A stretch of 64,000 nt of DNA from Phycisphaerales bacterium UBA854. Its GTDB lineage: Bacteria; Planctomycetota; Phycisphaerae; Phycisphaerales; SM1A02. Below are positions 26,796 through 36,616 of the stretch, piece by piece. Both the position numbers and the translations under genes were made by a program. Every line of letters starts with the position of its first letter. The first letter of the stretch is position 1. The DNA is taken from contig DBGM01000030.1 in assembly GCA_002295885.1 (NCBI GenBank), positions 27,848 through 91,847 of the forward strand, given 5' to 3'. The notes under the pieces are model-generated. The model was not told the DNA's origin and did no database searches. It was given only the letters and a program-made list of their open reading frames with translations.

Positions 26796-27565
26796 TGGCC
26801 CGCGCAAGCGTTCCCACATCGCAACCCGACGGCACCCCGGACTTCGACGTTCCGGTGGCCGATCGGCCCCGCCACATCGCAGTCATCATGGACGGCAACG
26901 GACGCTGGGCCACCGAACGCGGCCGAAGCCGGGCGGAGGGCCATCGGGCCGGCGCGCAGGCCGCCCGCCGCATCGTTGAGGAGTGCGGAGCCCTCTCCAT
27001 CGGCACGCTGACGCTCTATTCGTTCTCGATGGAGAACTGGAAGCGTCCGGCCGATGAGGTCGACGCTCTGATGGGACTGCTGCTTGAGTTCCTGCCCAAG
27101 GAGCGGGACGATCTCCTGCGGAACAATGTCCGTTTCCAGGTCATCGGCGACCGCGCGGGACTGGCGGAGGATGTCATCCGGGAGATCGAACTCACCGAAG
27201 ACGCCACCGCGGACTGCAGCGGTCTCCACGTGGTGCTGGCCATCAACTACTCCTCACGGCATGAGATCACCCGCGCCGCCCGGCACGTCGCGGCCAAGGT
27301 CCGCGACGGCGTTCTGTCCGAGAACGATGTGACCGAAGCGGTGCTCGCGGACCACCTGTACACGCGCGGCATCCCCGATCCTGACCTGCTGATCCGAACT
27401 TCGGGCGAGCACCGCATCTCGAACTACCTCCTCTGGCAGATCAGCTATTCGGAACTCCATGTGACCGATGCATACTGGCCGGATTTCGACGGAGACGACC
27501 TGCGGACGGCCATTCGGGACTTCGCAGGGCGCCAGCGTCGCTTCGGGGACATCGAAGCACGGTGA
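26795..27565 (+). CDS. uppS: Undecaprenyl diphosphate synthase (cis-prenyltransferase)
   Basis: A 256-residue protein with HIAVIMDGNGRWA (catalytic Asp), EGHRAGAQAARR, TLYSFSMENWKRP and RTSGEHRISNYLLWQ with the metal/diphosphate site. It makes the C55 carrier lipid from farnesyl and isopentenyl diphosphates for cell-wall and glycan assembly. It is coupled to purA by a TGATG overlap. Confidence 0.95.
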   Translation: MARASVPTSQPDGTPDFDVPVADRPRHIAVIMDGNGRWATERGRSRAEGHRAGAQAARRIVEECGALSIGTLTLYSFSMENWKRPADEVDALMGLLLEFLPKERDDLLRNNVRFQVIGDRAGLAEDVIREIELTEDATADCSGLHVVLAINYSSRHEITRAARHVAAKVRDGVLSENDVTEAVLADHLYTRGIPDPDLLIRTSGEHRISNYLLWQISYSELHVTDAYWPDFDGDDLRTAIRDFAGRQRRFGDIEAR

Positions 27566-27576
27566 CCCCAAAGCGA

Positions 27577-27618
27577 CCGCCCCGTCCGGCCGTGGCAGCG
27601 GCATGCGGAACGGGGCGG
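27577..27618. terminator. Bidirectional hairpin between uppS and the secretion locus
   Basis: A 9-bp GC-rich stem (27577-27585 with 27610-27618) encloses a 24-nt loop. It sits in the 79-bp gap between two convergent stops and is not followed by a clear T run, so it may work as a GC-rich hairpin or with Rho. It is the only convergent pair in the window with such a spacer. Confidence 0.55.
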
Positions 27619-27644
27619 CGCGGATTCTGGGTTGAATGATCGAC

Positions 27645-30600
27645 TCAGTTGGACACCTTCTGGACGTAGAGGATGCGGGGCGAGTCGTCGGAGGTGTCGA
27701 CCCGACTCCGGTCCACGAGCATCACGTAGCGACTGTCATCGAGAATCGCATCCGGGTCCGTGGCATCCCACACCCCGGTTTCCGGGTTCTGCGAGAACGT
27801 CCGGATCCGGAAGTGGACGGTGAAGACATCGCTGCGGGTGGTGATCAGGTTCGAGATTCCCGAGAAGAGCAGATTCGCCTCCTCGGCGTCTCCGGCGACC
27901 ATGTCGCCTCCGCGGTAGTTCTCCTGCTGCGAGAACAGGGACCACGTCGGAAGCGGCGCCGGGTACCAGGGTCCGTTGGACCCACCCTCGAACCGGTTGG
28001 GGAACATCTCACCATTGACATCGGTACTGAGCGGCGCACCGATCGAAAGCACCTTGGGTGCCTCCCCGCCCCAGGGGCCGACGGCGTCGTCATCGTAGGC
28101 CGTCTGATTCCCGTCACGGGTCATCCAGTGGTACCGGGGTGCACCACGTCCGTTGGCTCCGGCCAGGCCCAAGGGGTTGTAGGCACGCATGTCGGCGCCG
28201 AGCAGTGCGGGGTCGGTGTTGTACCAACCAGCCAGATTGGGACTGGAAAGGCCGCTGGCCCGATCCTTGAACCGCTTCCGCTGGTAGTACTCCCGGGTGA
28301 AGGGATTGGTCGCCGCAAAGTCGATCCGCCATGAATCGGCGTAGCGGTCGTGCCCGGAGGCATCGTGCAACCCCTCGAAGGCCGAGGTCCCGTTCTGGTC
28401 GACGGCCAGCCAGTCGAGTTCCGCCCCCGAGAGGTCGCGGGTCGTCTTGTTGAGGGCGAACAGCTCACCGATGCCGGCAAATCCGTTCGTGCCGCGTGAG
28501 TGGACGTCCGTGAAGAATCCACTGCGCTGGTCAAGACCGGCATCGATCCGTTCCTGGTAGCTCGGTGCCCGCGTCTGACCCACTCCGGGATTTCCGGGCG
28601 TACCGTTCTCGGAACCATAGACTCCCTGTGCGTCCCGGTAGCGAACGATGGCTTCGGAGACCGAGACCCTCGGATTGGCGTCGAACTGGACCGTCTCGCG
28701 ATCCACGGACTCCAGAATGCTTCCCAGCCACCACGGAGGCGTGCCTCCATCCGCCTGACTGGTCCAGTCCGGTGTCCCGTGCACCAGCTTGTACATGTGC
28801 GGCAGGGCCCGCATCACCTCGGCGGTCGCGGTGTTGATGTTGACCAGGCCACCGGTCGGACGCCCGGAGAAGCCTTCGGCATTGCCGAACTCGGGGTCGT
28901 ACCGGAGCACGCTGGACGCCTGCACCGGGAAGTCGATGACTCCATCGCTGAATCCGAGCCCGGATCCGTTCACGAGCTCCGGGTAGACGTCCCAGTTCCC
29001 GGGACCGTCACAGACGAACAGATCCAGCACGCGCTGGGCTGCGGGCAGATCGGGGGCGGTGTGACCGATGTCGGACAGCCAGACGTCCGTGCCCGCGGGC
29101 GACTCGACCTTGCCCACCGCGGCATCGGCGTAGCGATCCGCAGTGCCGTGTCGGCCGTACTGGCCGGCGTCGACCGGAAGCCGGTTGACACGAACGTCCT
29201 CACCGGGGAACAACGACTCGGATTCTGCGGCCACGGGCTGTTCGATGATGCCGAGGTCGAGCTCCAACTGGTCCCGCATCGCTTCGGAGAACGTTCGGGT
29301 GGTGAGGACCGGACTGGTCGCACTCGGAGGCCCGTTCTGCATCAGCAGTTCGTGCCCGTACAGCATGACATTGAGCACTTCACCGACCTGCTCGAAGTTG
29401 CCGTCCTTCTGCAGCATCTGGAACCCGTACGGCATCAGCTCACGCTGGCCGTTGATGCCGTCGTAGCCGTAGTACCCCTTGTCGGCGAGATTGAAGATGT
29501 GACGCCCCGTCCCGGCGCCGGTCTGGGACTGCAGAACGGCACCGGAGTCGAAGCCCTGGCCGACCGGCCACGGGGTCGTGCCGTTCCAGTCGCTCACCTG
29601 CGGGTTCTGCAGATCGATCGCGTTGGTGATCCCGTTGGAATAGGTGGAGACGAAGGGCCCGTCCATGTCGAAGAACGTCGGCTTGCGGCAGGAGTACAAC
29701 CACAGCGGGCGGTTGCCGAAGCCCAGGATGGTGCGTGGCAGACGATAGTTCCGGGTCATCCAGGGCGAACCCGAGGATGTGGCCGAAGAGCCGGCGGACC
29801 AGTAGGGCTGGCCGGGCAGCGGAAGTTCGGGCGGGCACGCGGAGGTCGAACCGGGCGCACACGGCTCGCCGTGGGTGCCGTCGGGATCGGAGGCCGCATC
29901 GAAGACCGCCCCCCAGGCCAGCACGGAGTTGGTCGGCAATCCGCCGAACGACCCTTCGGTGCCGTCGAAGAAGTAGCGCTGACCGATGGTCCGCTGGTCG
30001 GCATTGAGCAGTCGGATCTGGCATGCGGCGCCGCCGGACTGGAACGATCCCCCGGTCTGTTCCATGCCCTCGTAGATCGTGCCGTCGAGTTCGTCGGTGG
30101 AGAGCGGCCCCGTGCCGGCGGAGGGGTCTCCGGTGAACGACGATCGACCCTTCGACCGTGTCACCTGTCCCTTGCCCACGACGTACCGCGGCGCCGAGCG
30201 GTCCATGTGGTTGATGGGGCCGGGGAACTCGGAGACGTTGGTGGCGATGGAGGCTGCGTCCGAGGGATAGTCGGGGTCGACACCCCACGCACGCGTGTAG
30301 CGGGCCCACTGACACCATCGCAGCGAATCGGCACTGCTCTTGGCGCCCCAGGTGGTATCGTCGGCCAATGCGGGGACCCGGAGGTCCATGACCGCTGCGC
30401 GTTCCGTGGCATCCTGGCCGGCCACCAGCAGATCGTAGATGTCGCTGTCGATGCGGTCCTCCAGTTCCTCGAAGACCGGCTGGGTGGGGAATGTGGCGGA
30501 CTCCTGCTGCTGGTTGCCGCCTCCGCCGGGACCACCCCCCCCGCCGACCTCGACCACCGATTCGATCTCACCGAGTTCGAGCAGGGACGGAATCCGCTCC

Positions 30601-33600
30601 TGCGGCAGGACGTCGCTCACGACTTCGTGGAACTCGTCGTCCGAGGAGGACGGCTTCCCCGTCCGGTCCACGACCACGTCGTGCACGTACTCGTAGGTGC
30701 CGGGACCGAGCTGGGTGAACTTCGGATCCGCCACCCCGTCGCCGTCGCTGTCGACCAGATTGCGCAGCAGTCGCCAGTGGGTCCGCTTCAGGGCCACGGC
30801 CACTCCTTCGGTGACATCGGGCTCTCCGACGGGCGAGTCGAAGTCCTCGATGTCGAGGGACCAGTCGTTGCCGGCCGACGCATTGAGATCCACGCGACAG
30901 ATCAGATCGCCGGGGAAGATCTCGAGGATGCCGTCGGTCGTGGCCAGCGATTCCTCGGGCATGGCCCGCTCGGCCACGCCGTTGCCGTCCTCGTCGCGCA
31001 GCAGCGTGAAGCGGTGCGGCTGGTAGGTGACCAGATCCGGATTGCTCGGATCGTACGGCCAGACCCCGACCCACTGGTCGAGGACCCCGTTGCTGTTGGC
31101 GCGGGTATCGTCCCCCTGGAATGCGAAATGGTCCTCGGCGTTGAGATCGAGGAAGTCGATCCACCGGAGGTGTTCGACCCGCTCATCCACGTCGGCGAGA
31201 TCGAATCCGGTCGCGTACAGAACGAGGGTGAACGGGGCTTCGGGCGTCGCGGGCGGCAGATAGAGGGGCAGCTGCGCGGTCGCCCGAGCCGGCAGGTTCC
31301 ACGGGGCGGAACCACTGTTGTAGGCGTACTCGGAGGTGTAGGAGTTGTCGTAGCCCTCCTCGCTCATCTGCACGAGACGATCGTCCACGACGACATCCCG
31401 ACCGAAGAGCGAGACCTTGTAGAGCGGCAGCCGACGATCGAGGAATCCCGTACCGGGGTTGCGACCGAAGAGCGGCAGCGGACGATCGTAGGGGTTGGCG
31501 ATCTGGACGACGGCGATGGACACCGGCTCCTCCAGTTCGTCACCGAGGATCTCGCGGGTCTCGTCGACGTTGGACTGGGTACCGGCGGCGACGATGTCGG
31601 CCTGATCCTCGTCCCCTTCCGAGTACATCAGGAACAGCCGATCGGCCTCGTCGTTGTCCCATTCGTAGCGATCGTTGTTGGTTCCGGCCGCGCGCTGCCC
31701 GCCGGGCTTGAACGGCTTGACGACGTGGGCGACGAAGGCCTCCATGATGAAGGGCTGCATCTCCATGCCGAGATACGCCGGCTCCTCGGTGCCGGCGGTG
31801 TAGGCCGGATCGAGCTCGAAGGGATCCAGCAGTTCGTCGGTGAAGATCGGCGCCCGCACCGGGCCGTAGTCACGCGTCCCGTCGTAGATCGTGCCGGTGT
31901 TCTGAATGTTCTGGCTGTAGAGCGGTGCATCCGAATCGGGGTCCCGCCAGGACAGAATGTTGGCGGCGTAGGAGGCCGCAAGCGCCCGGGCGGATTCCCT
32001 GGCGTCCAGATCGTCGGCGGGGTCGGTAGGATCGTCGAACAGGTTTCGACTGATGGGATTCGTCGCCAGCAGCGCACCGGGATTCATCGCCCCACTGTGA
32101 AGAGCGAGGTAGAGCGCGTAGGGAAGCCGCTCGGAGAAGGTCAGCGGCCGGTAGGCGGACGTTCCGCCCGAGATCAGCCCGGTGTCGATCACCCGCTCGT
32201 GCTCGCGCAGGTCGAGCTTGGTCCGCATCTGGTCGTAGAACGACCTCAGGACCGTACCGGTGCTGTTGCGGATATTTCCGAAGGCACCATCGGCCCGGCC
32301 CAGCGCCGCCTGCGCCTGATTGGCCCACTGCCGGCCGGCCGTGCCGACCAGGGCGGACCCCAGACCCGTCTTCGGCCCCTGCGGGGGCCCGACGAAGCGC
32401 GTCAGGTCCGCGGGCGGTCCCAACGGGTAGCCGTGGATGGAGAAGGCCGGATCGACGTCGCCGTTGGAATCGTAGACCGTGGTCCGATTGCCACGGTACT
32501 CCCACCACAGATGGGGCGGCAGCAGATCGTTGCGGGCCGCGTTGTACATCGTGAGCTTGCGGCGGTTGTCGAAGAACAGCTGCCGGTTGGACAGCTGATC
32601 GACCAGTTCGGACTGCTCCTGCCGATGACGGGCCGAGCGCAGCGGATGGATGAACTCGTCGCTGTTGTTGATGTCCGTGAATCCGTAGTCGCCCATGGCC
32701 CGCTCGAACCGCGACATCAGCCAGGGCTGGTTGTTGCCCTCGCTGGACCGGAGCTCGATCTCGTCGGCCATCGTGAACGGCGTGAAGCTCATGCGGGGAT
32801 TCAACGGATCGCTTCCGGCGTTGCGGAAGAAGAACAGGCGGTTGACCTGGGAGTTGATGTCGCTGTTCTCGGGGAACCACGAGTTGAGCTGGACGCTGGT
32901 CTCGGTGAGGAGATCGCCCCCGGTCCCGTCGCGGAAGTACTTGGCCTGCCACAGCGGATAGATCTCCGCCGCGGACCCCTGCTCCGCCGGGAACAGATCG
33001 ATCACATCCTCGCCGCCGTCGTAGTAGCCGACCAACTTGTAGGGACTCTGGGGAAGCCCGACGTCAACGTACAGGTTGCTGAAGCCGGTGGAATGGGCGG
33101 GCACATCGAAGAAACCGACGTTCCACGAATCGTGGGTGTACGGACCCCAGTTGTACGTGTCGTCGTTCGAGTCTCGCTTCCATCCTCCGTTGTCGTTACC
33201 GTTGATCCAGGCCGCGTTCTGTCCGACCAGGGCCAGATCCGACGGGCTCCAGCCGCGGGTGCGGGCCCGGAGGTCGCCGTTGGTGAAGTACGTGTCGGAC
33301 TTGATGAACCGGGTGGCGGCGTTCGCGTTGAGCCGTCCCCCGTTGTCGGTGACGGACACCCCCACGACCTGCATGGTCCCCTCGCTGCCGCGCCCGGGTA
33401 CATGGAACCAGAAGGAGTCGGTGAAGCCGTCGCCGTCGGCGTCGGTCAGGACGCGGGACACGTGCCATCGGGCCGAGCCGCGGCTGAACTCGTCCTCGGG
33501 ACGTTCGCCGTTGGCACCGTCGTCGAGCGACTCCAGCACCTCGCCGCTGCCGCCGCCGGAGAGGACCGTATCGCCGTCGAGGTTGGAGAGATCGTAGAAG

Positions 33601-34703
33601 TTGGGCGGGACGAGATCCGCATTGCCGAACTGGAGGGCCGCCCCCTGGGCGAAGGCGTAGCCGGCGTAGTCGAACCAGCGGATCCACCGGCTCCAGAACT
33701 CGGAGGGCGTGGTGAAGAAGGTCGTGCCGGACTCGTCGTTGCGCAGCGCGATCCCGCCGGCCGATGGAGCCAGCGGTAGCCACTGTTCGATGGGAACGTG
33801 GTGATCACGCTGGAGACCGCCGAAGTAGAAGAAGCCGTCCGGGGCCGCCACGGCGATGCTCGAGGGATCGATGATGGCCTCGGTCGACAATGCGTCGTGC
33901 ACCGGCGACCGGACGCCGGTGACGTCGGCGATGTCGCGGCAGATCCGCCAGTCGTTGCCCGGCCGGGCCAGATTGGTCAGGTGGTTGTAGTGCGAGAAGC
34001 CGTCGACGTTGGTCTCTCGGCTCAGCCCCATGCGGTCGTAGTTTCCGGTCGCGATCCGCTGGGGTTCCAGACTACGCAGCCATCGGGTGTCGCTGGTACC
34101 GGGCTGACCGGGCGGATTGTCGATCGAGAACAGGTCGTCCAAGGGTTCGGGGTCGAACACTTGGATCACGTTCGGACCCGGCGGCAGCACGTCGAGTTCG
34201 TTGAAGCCGTGCCACGCGGCACCGTAGTCGGGCCAGTTGGTCCAGGGAACGACTTCGTAGGGTGCGTAGTTCCAGGCGAAGTTCCGGTCGATCTCGTACC
34301 GCCCCTGGCTTCCACCGAACTCTCCGAAGTAGCTGGCCCCCGACAGGGGCAGCCGACGGTCCTCGAGGAACCGGGACGAGACCTCGGGAGGCAGTGGTGC
34401 GATGTTGAGCAGCGACTGGACCATGGAGGAGGCCCCCACCGTCGTCGTGACCACGGCGGGGTCGATCTCACGGACAAACAATGCCTCGCTGATCTCCCGT
34501 GCGATGTCCTCGGCGATGACGCCGGCTGCGGCATCGACATTCACGGTTCGGCGCTGCGCCTTGGCGGTCTGGCGGATGCCCTGCGCACTGGAGAGATACG
34601 CCGAGGCGATGATCACCAGCAGCACCAGGGCTCCCGCGACGAGCACCAGGGCGTTGCCGCGGCGTTCCACCGGGAAGGTCGGGATGTCTCTCGCGGTGTT
34701 CAT
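27645..34703 (-). CDS. Giant GspK-like minor pseudopilin (2352 residues)
   Basis: The start, ATG at 34703, overlaps the previous stop (ATGA). The N-terminus (basic segment, RRG, then a long hydrophobic helix NALVLVAGALVLLVIIASAY) is a type IV prepilin-like signal that lacks Glu at +5, as is normal for GspK. At about residues 445-460 SVTDNGGRLNANAATRF matches the GspK DESGKxNLN segment; at about 1950-1965 GGLVNINTATAEVMRALP is a GspK-type helix-hairpin-helix. Between and after these lie long Asp/Asn/Tyr-rich stretches, including DSDGDGVADPKF-type loops that may bind calcium. Usual GspK is about 300 residues, so this is roughly seven times larger. Probable role: tip of the pseudopilus, possibly contacting cargo or surface. 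Last gene of the operon. Confidence 0.8.
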   Translation of the reverse strand: MNTARDIPTFPVERRGNALVLVAGALVLLVIIASAYLSSAQGIRQTAKAQRRTVNVDAAAGVIAEDIAREISEALFVREIDPAVVTTTVGASSMVQSLLNIAPLPPEVSSRFLEDRRLPLSGASYFGEFGGSQGRYEIDRNFAWNYAPYEVVPWTNWPDYGAAWHGFNELDVLPPGPNVIQVFDPEPLDDLFSIDNPPGQPGTSDTRWLRSLEPQRIATGNYDRMGLSRETNVDGFSHYNHLTNLARPGNDWRICRDIADVTGVRSPVHDALSTEAIIDPSSIAVAAPDGFFYFGGLQRDHHVPIEQWLPLAPSAGGIALRNDESGTTFFTTPSEFWSRWIRWFDYAGYAFAQGAALQFGNADLVPPNFYDLSNLDGDTVLSGGGSGEVLESLDDGANGERPEDEFSRGSARWHVSRVLTDADGDGFTDSFWFHVPGRGSEGTMQVVGVSVTDNGGRLNANAATRFIKSDTYFTNGDLRARTRGWSPSDLALVGQNAAWINGNDNGGWKRDSNDDTYNWGPYTHDSWNVGFFDVPAHSTGFSNLYVDVGLPQSPYKLVGYYDGGEDVIDLFPAEQGSAAEIYPLWQAKYFRDGTGGDLLTETSVQLNSWFPENSDINSQVNRLFFFRNAGSDPLNPRMSFTPFTMADEIELRSSEGNNQPWLMSRFERAMGDYGFTDINNSDEFIHPLRSARHRQEQSELVDQLSNRQLFFDNRRKLTMYNAARNDLLPPHLWWEYRGNRTTVYDSNGDVDPAFSIHGYPLGPPADLTRFVGPPQGPKTGLGSALVGTAGRQWANQAQAALGRADGAFGNIRNSTGTVLRSFYDQMRTKLDLREHERVIDTGLISGGTSAYRPLTFSERLPYALYLALHSGAMNPGALLATNPISRNLFDDPTDPADDLDARESARALAASYAANILSWRDPDSDAPLYSQNIQNTGTIYDGTRDYGPVRAPIFTDELLDPFELDPAYTAGTEEPAYLGMEMQPFIMEAFVAHVVKPFKPGGQRAAGTNNDRYEWDNDEADRLFLMYSEGDEDQADIVAAGTQSNVDETREILGDELEEPVSIAVVQIANPYDRPLPLFGRNPGTGFLDRRLPLYKVSLFGRDVVVDDRLVQMSEEGYDNSYTSEYAYNSGSAPWNLPARATAQLPLYLPPATPEAPFTLVLYATGFDLADVDERVEHLRWIDFLDLNAEDHFAFQGDDTRANSNGVLDQWVGVWPYDPSNPDLVTYQPHRFTLLRDEDGNGVAERAMPEESLATTDGILEIFPGDLICRVDLNASAGNDWSLDIEDFDSPVGEPDVTEGVAVALKRTHWRLLRNLVDSDGDGVADPKFTQLGPGTYEYVHDVVVDRTGKPSSSDDEFHEVVSDVLPQERIPSLLELGEIESVVEVGGGGGPGGGGNQQQESATFPTQPVFEELEDRIDSDIYDLLVAGQDATERAAVMDLRVPALADDTTWGAKSSADSLRWCQWARYTRAWGVDPDYPSDAASIATNVSEFPGPINHMDRSAPRYVVGKGQVTRSKGRSSFTGDPSAGTGPLSTDELDGTIYEGMEQTGGSFQSGGAACQIRLLNADQRTIGQRYFFDGTEGSFGGLPTNSVLAWGAVFDAASDPDGTHGEPCAPGSTSACPPELPLPGQPYWSAGSSATSSGSPWMTRNYRLPRTILGFGNRPLWLYSCRKPTFFDMDGPFVSTYSNGITNAIDLQNPQVSDWNGTTPWPVGQGFDSGAVLQSQTGAGTGRHIFNLADKGYYGYDGINGQRELMPYGFQMLQKDGNFEQVGEVLNVMLYGHELLMQNGPPSATSPVLTTRTFSEAMRDQLELDLGIIEQPVAAESESLFPGEDVRVNRLPVDAGQYGRHGTADRYADAAVGKVESPAGTDVWLSDIGHTAPDLPAAQRVLDLFVCDGPGNWDVYPELVNGSGLGFSDGVIDFPVQASSVLRYDPEFGNAEGFSGRPTGGLVNINTATAEVMRALPHMYKLVHGTPDWTSQADGGTPPWWLGSILESVDRETVQFDANPRVSVSEAIVRYRDAQGVYGSENGTPGNPGVGQTRAPSYQERIDAGLDQRSGFFTDVHSRGTNGFAGIGELFALNKTTRDLSGAELDWLAVDQNGTSAFEGLHDASGHDRYADSWRIDFAATNPFTREYYQRKRFKDRASGLSSPNLAGWYNTDPALLGADMRAYNPLGLAGANGRGAPRYHWMTRDGNQTAYDDDAVGPWGGEAPKVLSIGAPLSTDVNGEMFPNRFEGGSNGPWYPAPLPTWSLFSQQENYRGGDMVAGDAEEANLLFSGISNLITTRSDVFTVHFRIRTFSQNPETGVWDATDPDAILDDSRYVMLVDRSRVDTSDDSPRILYVQKVSN

Positions 34704-36616
34704 CGAGCACCTCCTGCAAAGCCGCCGCGGGCCTGTTCGGGAATCTCGACCACGAACTGGTAGACCTGCCCCTGCTCCAGCCGTCCCTGCGGATCGTTGA
34801 TCGTCATGGTGATGCGCAGGGCCGACGGCCATGGTGTGAAGCTCCGATCCCGCTCGAAGACCAGTTCGTTCCCCTGCTCAGTCAGGGGCAGAGCCGGCCG
34901 ATCGCGGTTGTAGCCGAAGGTGGCCCAGTACTCCTCGTACGCAGACTGGCCGCCGAAGGTCGGAAATTCCTGATCAATTGCGTAGGGATCGACGGCGTAG
35001 GCCGCCGCGGTGGGCTGCGAACTCATCGAAACGGGGGTCGGGGTGTTCTGCAGATCAGGGGGATAGTTCGCATAGAACTCCGCGTAGGGCATGACGCCAC
35101 GCTCGATGTCCCGCAGACCGAACCACCGCTGGCCCAGCCACGGGTTCCCGGTGCCGTCCAGCAGGGAATCGTCGGCGGAGTAGTTGACCCCGTACCAGTA
35201 CTGGTCGTCCTGACCGGCAACGGGGCTCTCGACCCATCCGCCGCCGGCGCCTTCCCCGTAGGTCCACTCGACGGAGAACGAGGAGCAGCTCGTACCCAGG
35301 GCGTGGTTGGTCAGGGCCTGATCGACCGAGGACATGCTCGGAGCGGTCCGCTCCACGCGGGGACGCCGGACCACGTCCTTCATGAAGAATCGCTGATCGA
35401 GATACGGACTGCCGTCCAACGAGAAGAGATTGCCCTCCAGCACGTCACGCGTTTGCATCTCGGGCAGCAGGTCGCCATCCTGATCGACGTCCTGCAGGTC
35501 GTCGTAGGCGCCGTCCTCTCCGTAGTGCATGCACCGCCGCATGAAGTTCTCGCGGGGATTGGTGCGGGCCCGACTGGTCTGGACCATCTCCCGGACCTCG
35601 TCGATCGGAATCGCGGCCACGTCGACCCGGCCGTAGGTGAGCACGGGCGGATCGGCGTTCAGTGTGTAGCTGCCGTCGTCGAGCTGGGCCGCCCCCGGGA
35701 AGCAGGGCCGGGCATCGTTGGGAAAAATGGTCTGGGCGGAGGGTACGTTGCGGAGGTACTGCCGCTTCTTGTAACCGCCCGGAAACATCTCGTCGTCGTC
35801 GGCAAGCAGAATCGTGTGGCGGGCCAGGATCCACTGCCGGGCGTCGGGCTGGGTGGCATTGATGTAGCGGTCATCTTCCCCGGGGATCTGCTGCTCGTAG
35901 AGCACCCCGAGATCGCTGCCGCTGTTGTAGTTGATGGATCCGCGGTAGTTGGTGTAGATGGTCGGCAGCCAGTCGGTCTCGTCCAGGCCCGGATTGTCGT
36001 ACCGCCAGGGAACCAGTTCCTCGCCATCGGCCTCCAACTGGTCGAGATCGGGATCGTGGGCGAAGCCCACCGGCGGAAGATTCGCGGGGGGATTGGGATC
36101 CAACTGGTAGTCGATGTCGTGGTAGGGCTGCATGCCCGGCAACTGGATGCCGTGGCCGTAGGTCACGAACGCGGTCTGCGACTGGGCACTGGGAAGACTG
36201 CCCACCGTGGTGCCTTCACCAATGATCTGGGAGGATGTGGGTGAATCCACGAAGAAGCAGAGCTGATCGCACCGGATGGTGGCCGAGTCGTCGAGCACCG
36301 GATTCAGCAACCCGGGCTCCTGTCCCTGCCGCCCCCCCTGGTCCCACTGCACGACGTTGACGTCGTTGGGGACCTCGACGGAACGGATGACGAGAAACCC
36401 GTCCCCGGTCATGTTGGCGATGTCCTCCCGGATCCGGGCCTCGATGGCGGCGGCCTCCTGCATGATGTCCACGGTCGCCTGGCCGGTGGACGTCACGTCG
36501 GTCGCCACCTTGAAGATGCGGCCCGTGATCACCACGATGGCCAGCAGCACACCGACGGCCACCAGAATCTCGGTCAGAGTGAACCCGCGACGATCGGATG
36601 TCGAATGGATGCGCAT
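34700..36616 (-). CDS. GspJ-like prepilin (638 residues)
   Basis: Prepilin leader DRRG then FTLTEILVAVGVLLAIVVITG, with Glu at +5; a large Asp/Tyr-rich passenger follows. Its position (fifth pseudopilin, just before GspK) and size rank suggest GspJ. GspJ is normally near 200 residues. Start and stop codons overlap the neighbours by 1 and 4 nt. Internal segments such as RYDNPGLDETDW and GYNRDRPALPL resemble no domain I know. Confidence 0.78.
   Translation of the reverse strand: MRIHSTSDRRGFTLTEILVAVGVLLAIVVITGRIFKVATDVTSTGQATVDIMQEAAAIEARIREDIANMTGDGFLVIRSVEVPNDVNVVQWDQGGRQGQEPGLLNPVLDDSATIRCDQLCFFVDSPTSSQIIGEGTTVGSLPSAQSQTAFVTYGHGIQLPGMQPYHDIDYQLDPNPPANLPPVGFAHDPDLDQLEADGEELVPWRYDNPGLDETDWLPTIYTNYRGSINYNSGSDLGVLYEQQIPGEDDRYINATQPDARQWILARHTILLADDDEMFPGGYKKRQYLRNVPSAQTIFPNDARPCFPGAAQLDDGSYTLNADPPVLTYGRVDVAAIPIDEVREMVQTSRARTNPRENFMRRCMHYGEDGAYDDLQDVDQDGDLLPEMQTRDVLEGNLFSLDGSPYLDQRFFMKDVVRRPRVERTAPSMSSVDQALTNHALGTSCSSFSVEWTYGEGAGGGWVESPVAGQDDQYWYGVNYSADDSLLDGTGNPWLGQRWFGLRDIERGVMPYAEFYANYPPDLQNTPTPVSMSSQPTAAAYAVDPYAIDQEFPTFGGQSAYEEYWATFGYNRDRPALPLTEQGNELVFERDRSFTPWPSALRITMTINDPQGRLEQGQVYQFVVEIPEQARGGFAGGAR

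Noticed and set aside
24729..26819. An upstream in-frame extension of hemW across purA (total frame 1110 codons).
   Set aside because: HemW motifs begin only after 24728. The upstream part is antisense to strongly conserved purA and lacks domain matches.
28500..33779. A 1759-codon open frame on the plus strand, antisense to the giant GspK-like gene.
   Set aside because: It has no ribosome site, no recognisable domain, and its translation is the low-complexity Arg/Gly/Val/Asp pattern typical of antisense frames in GC-rich DNA. The opposite strand encodes a protein with clear motifs and overlapping operon neighbours.
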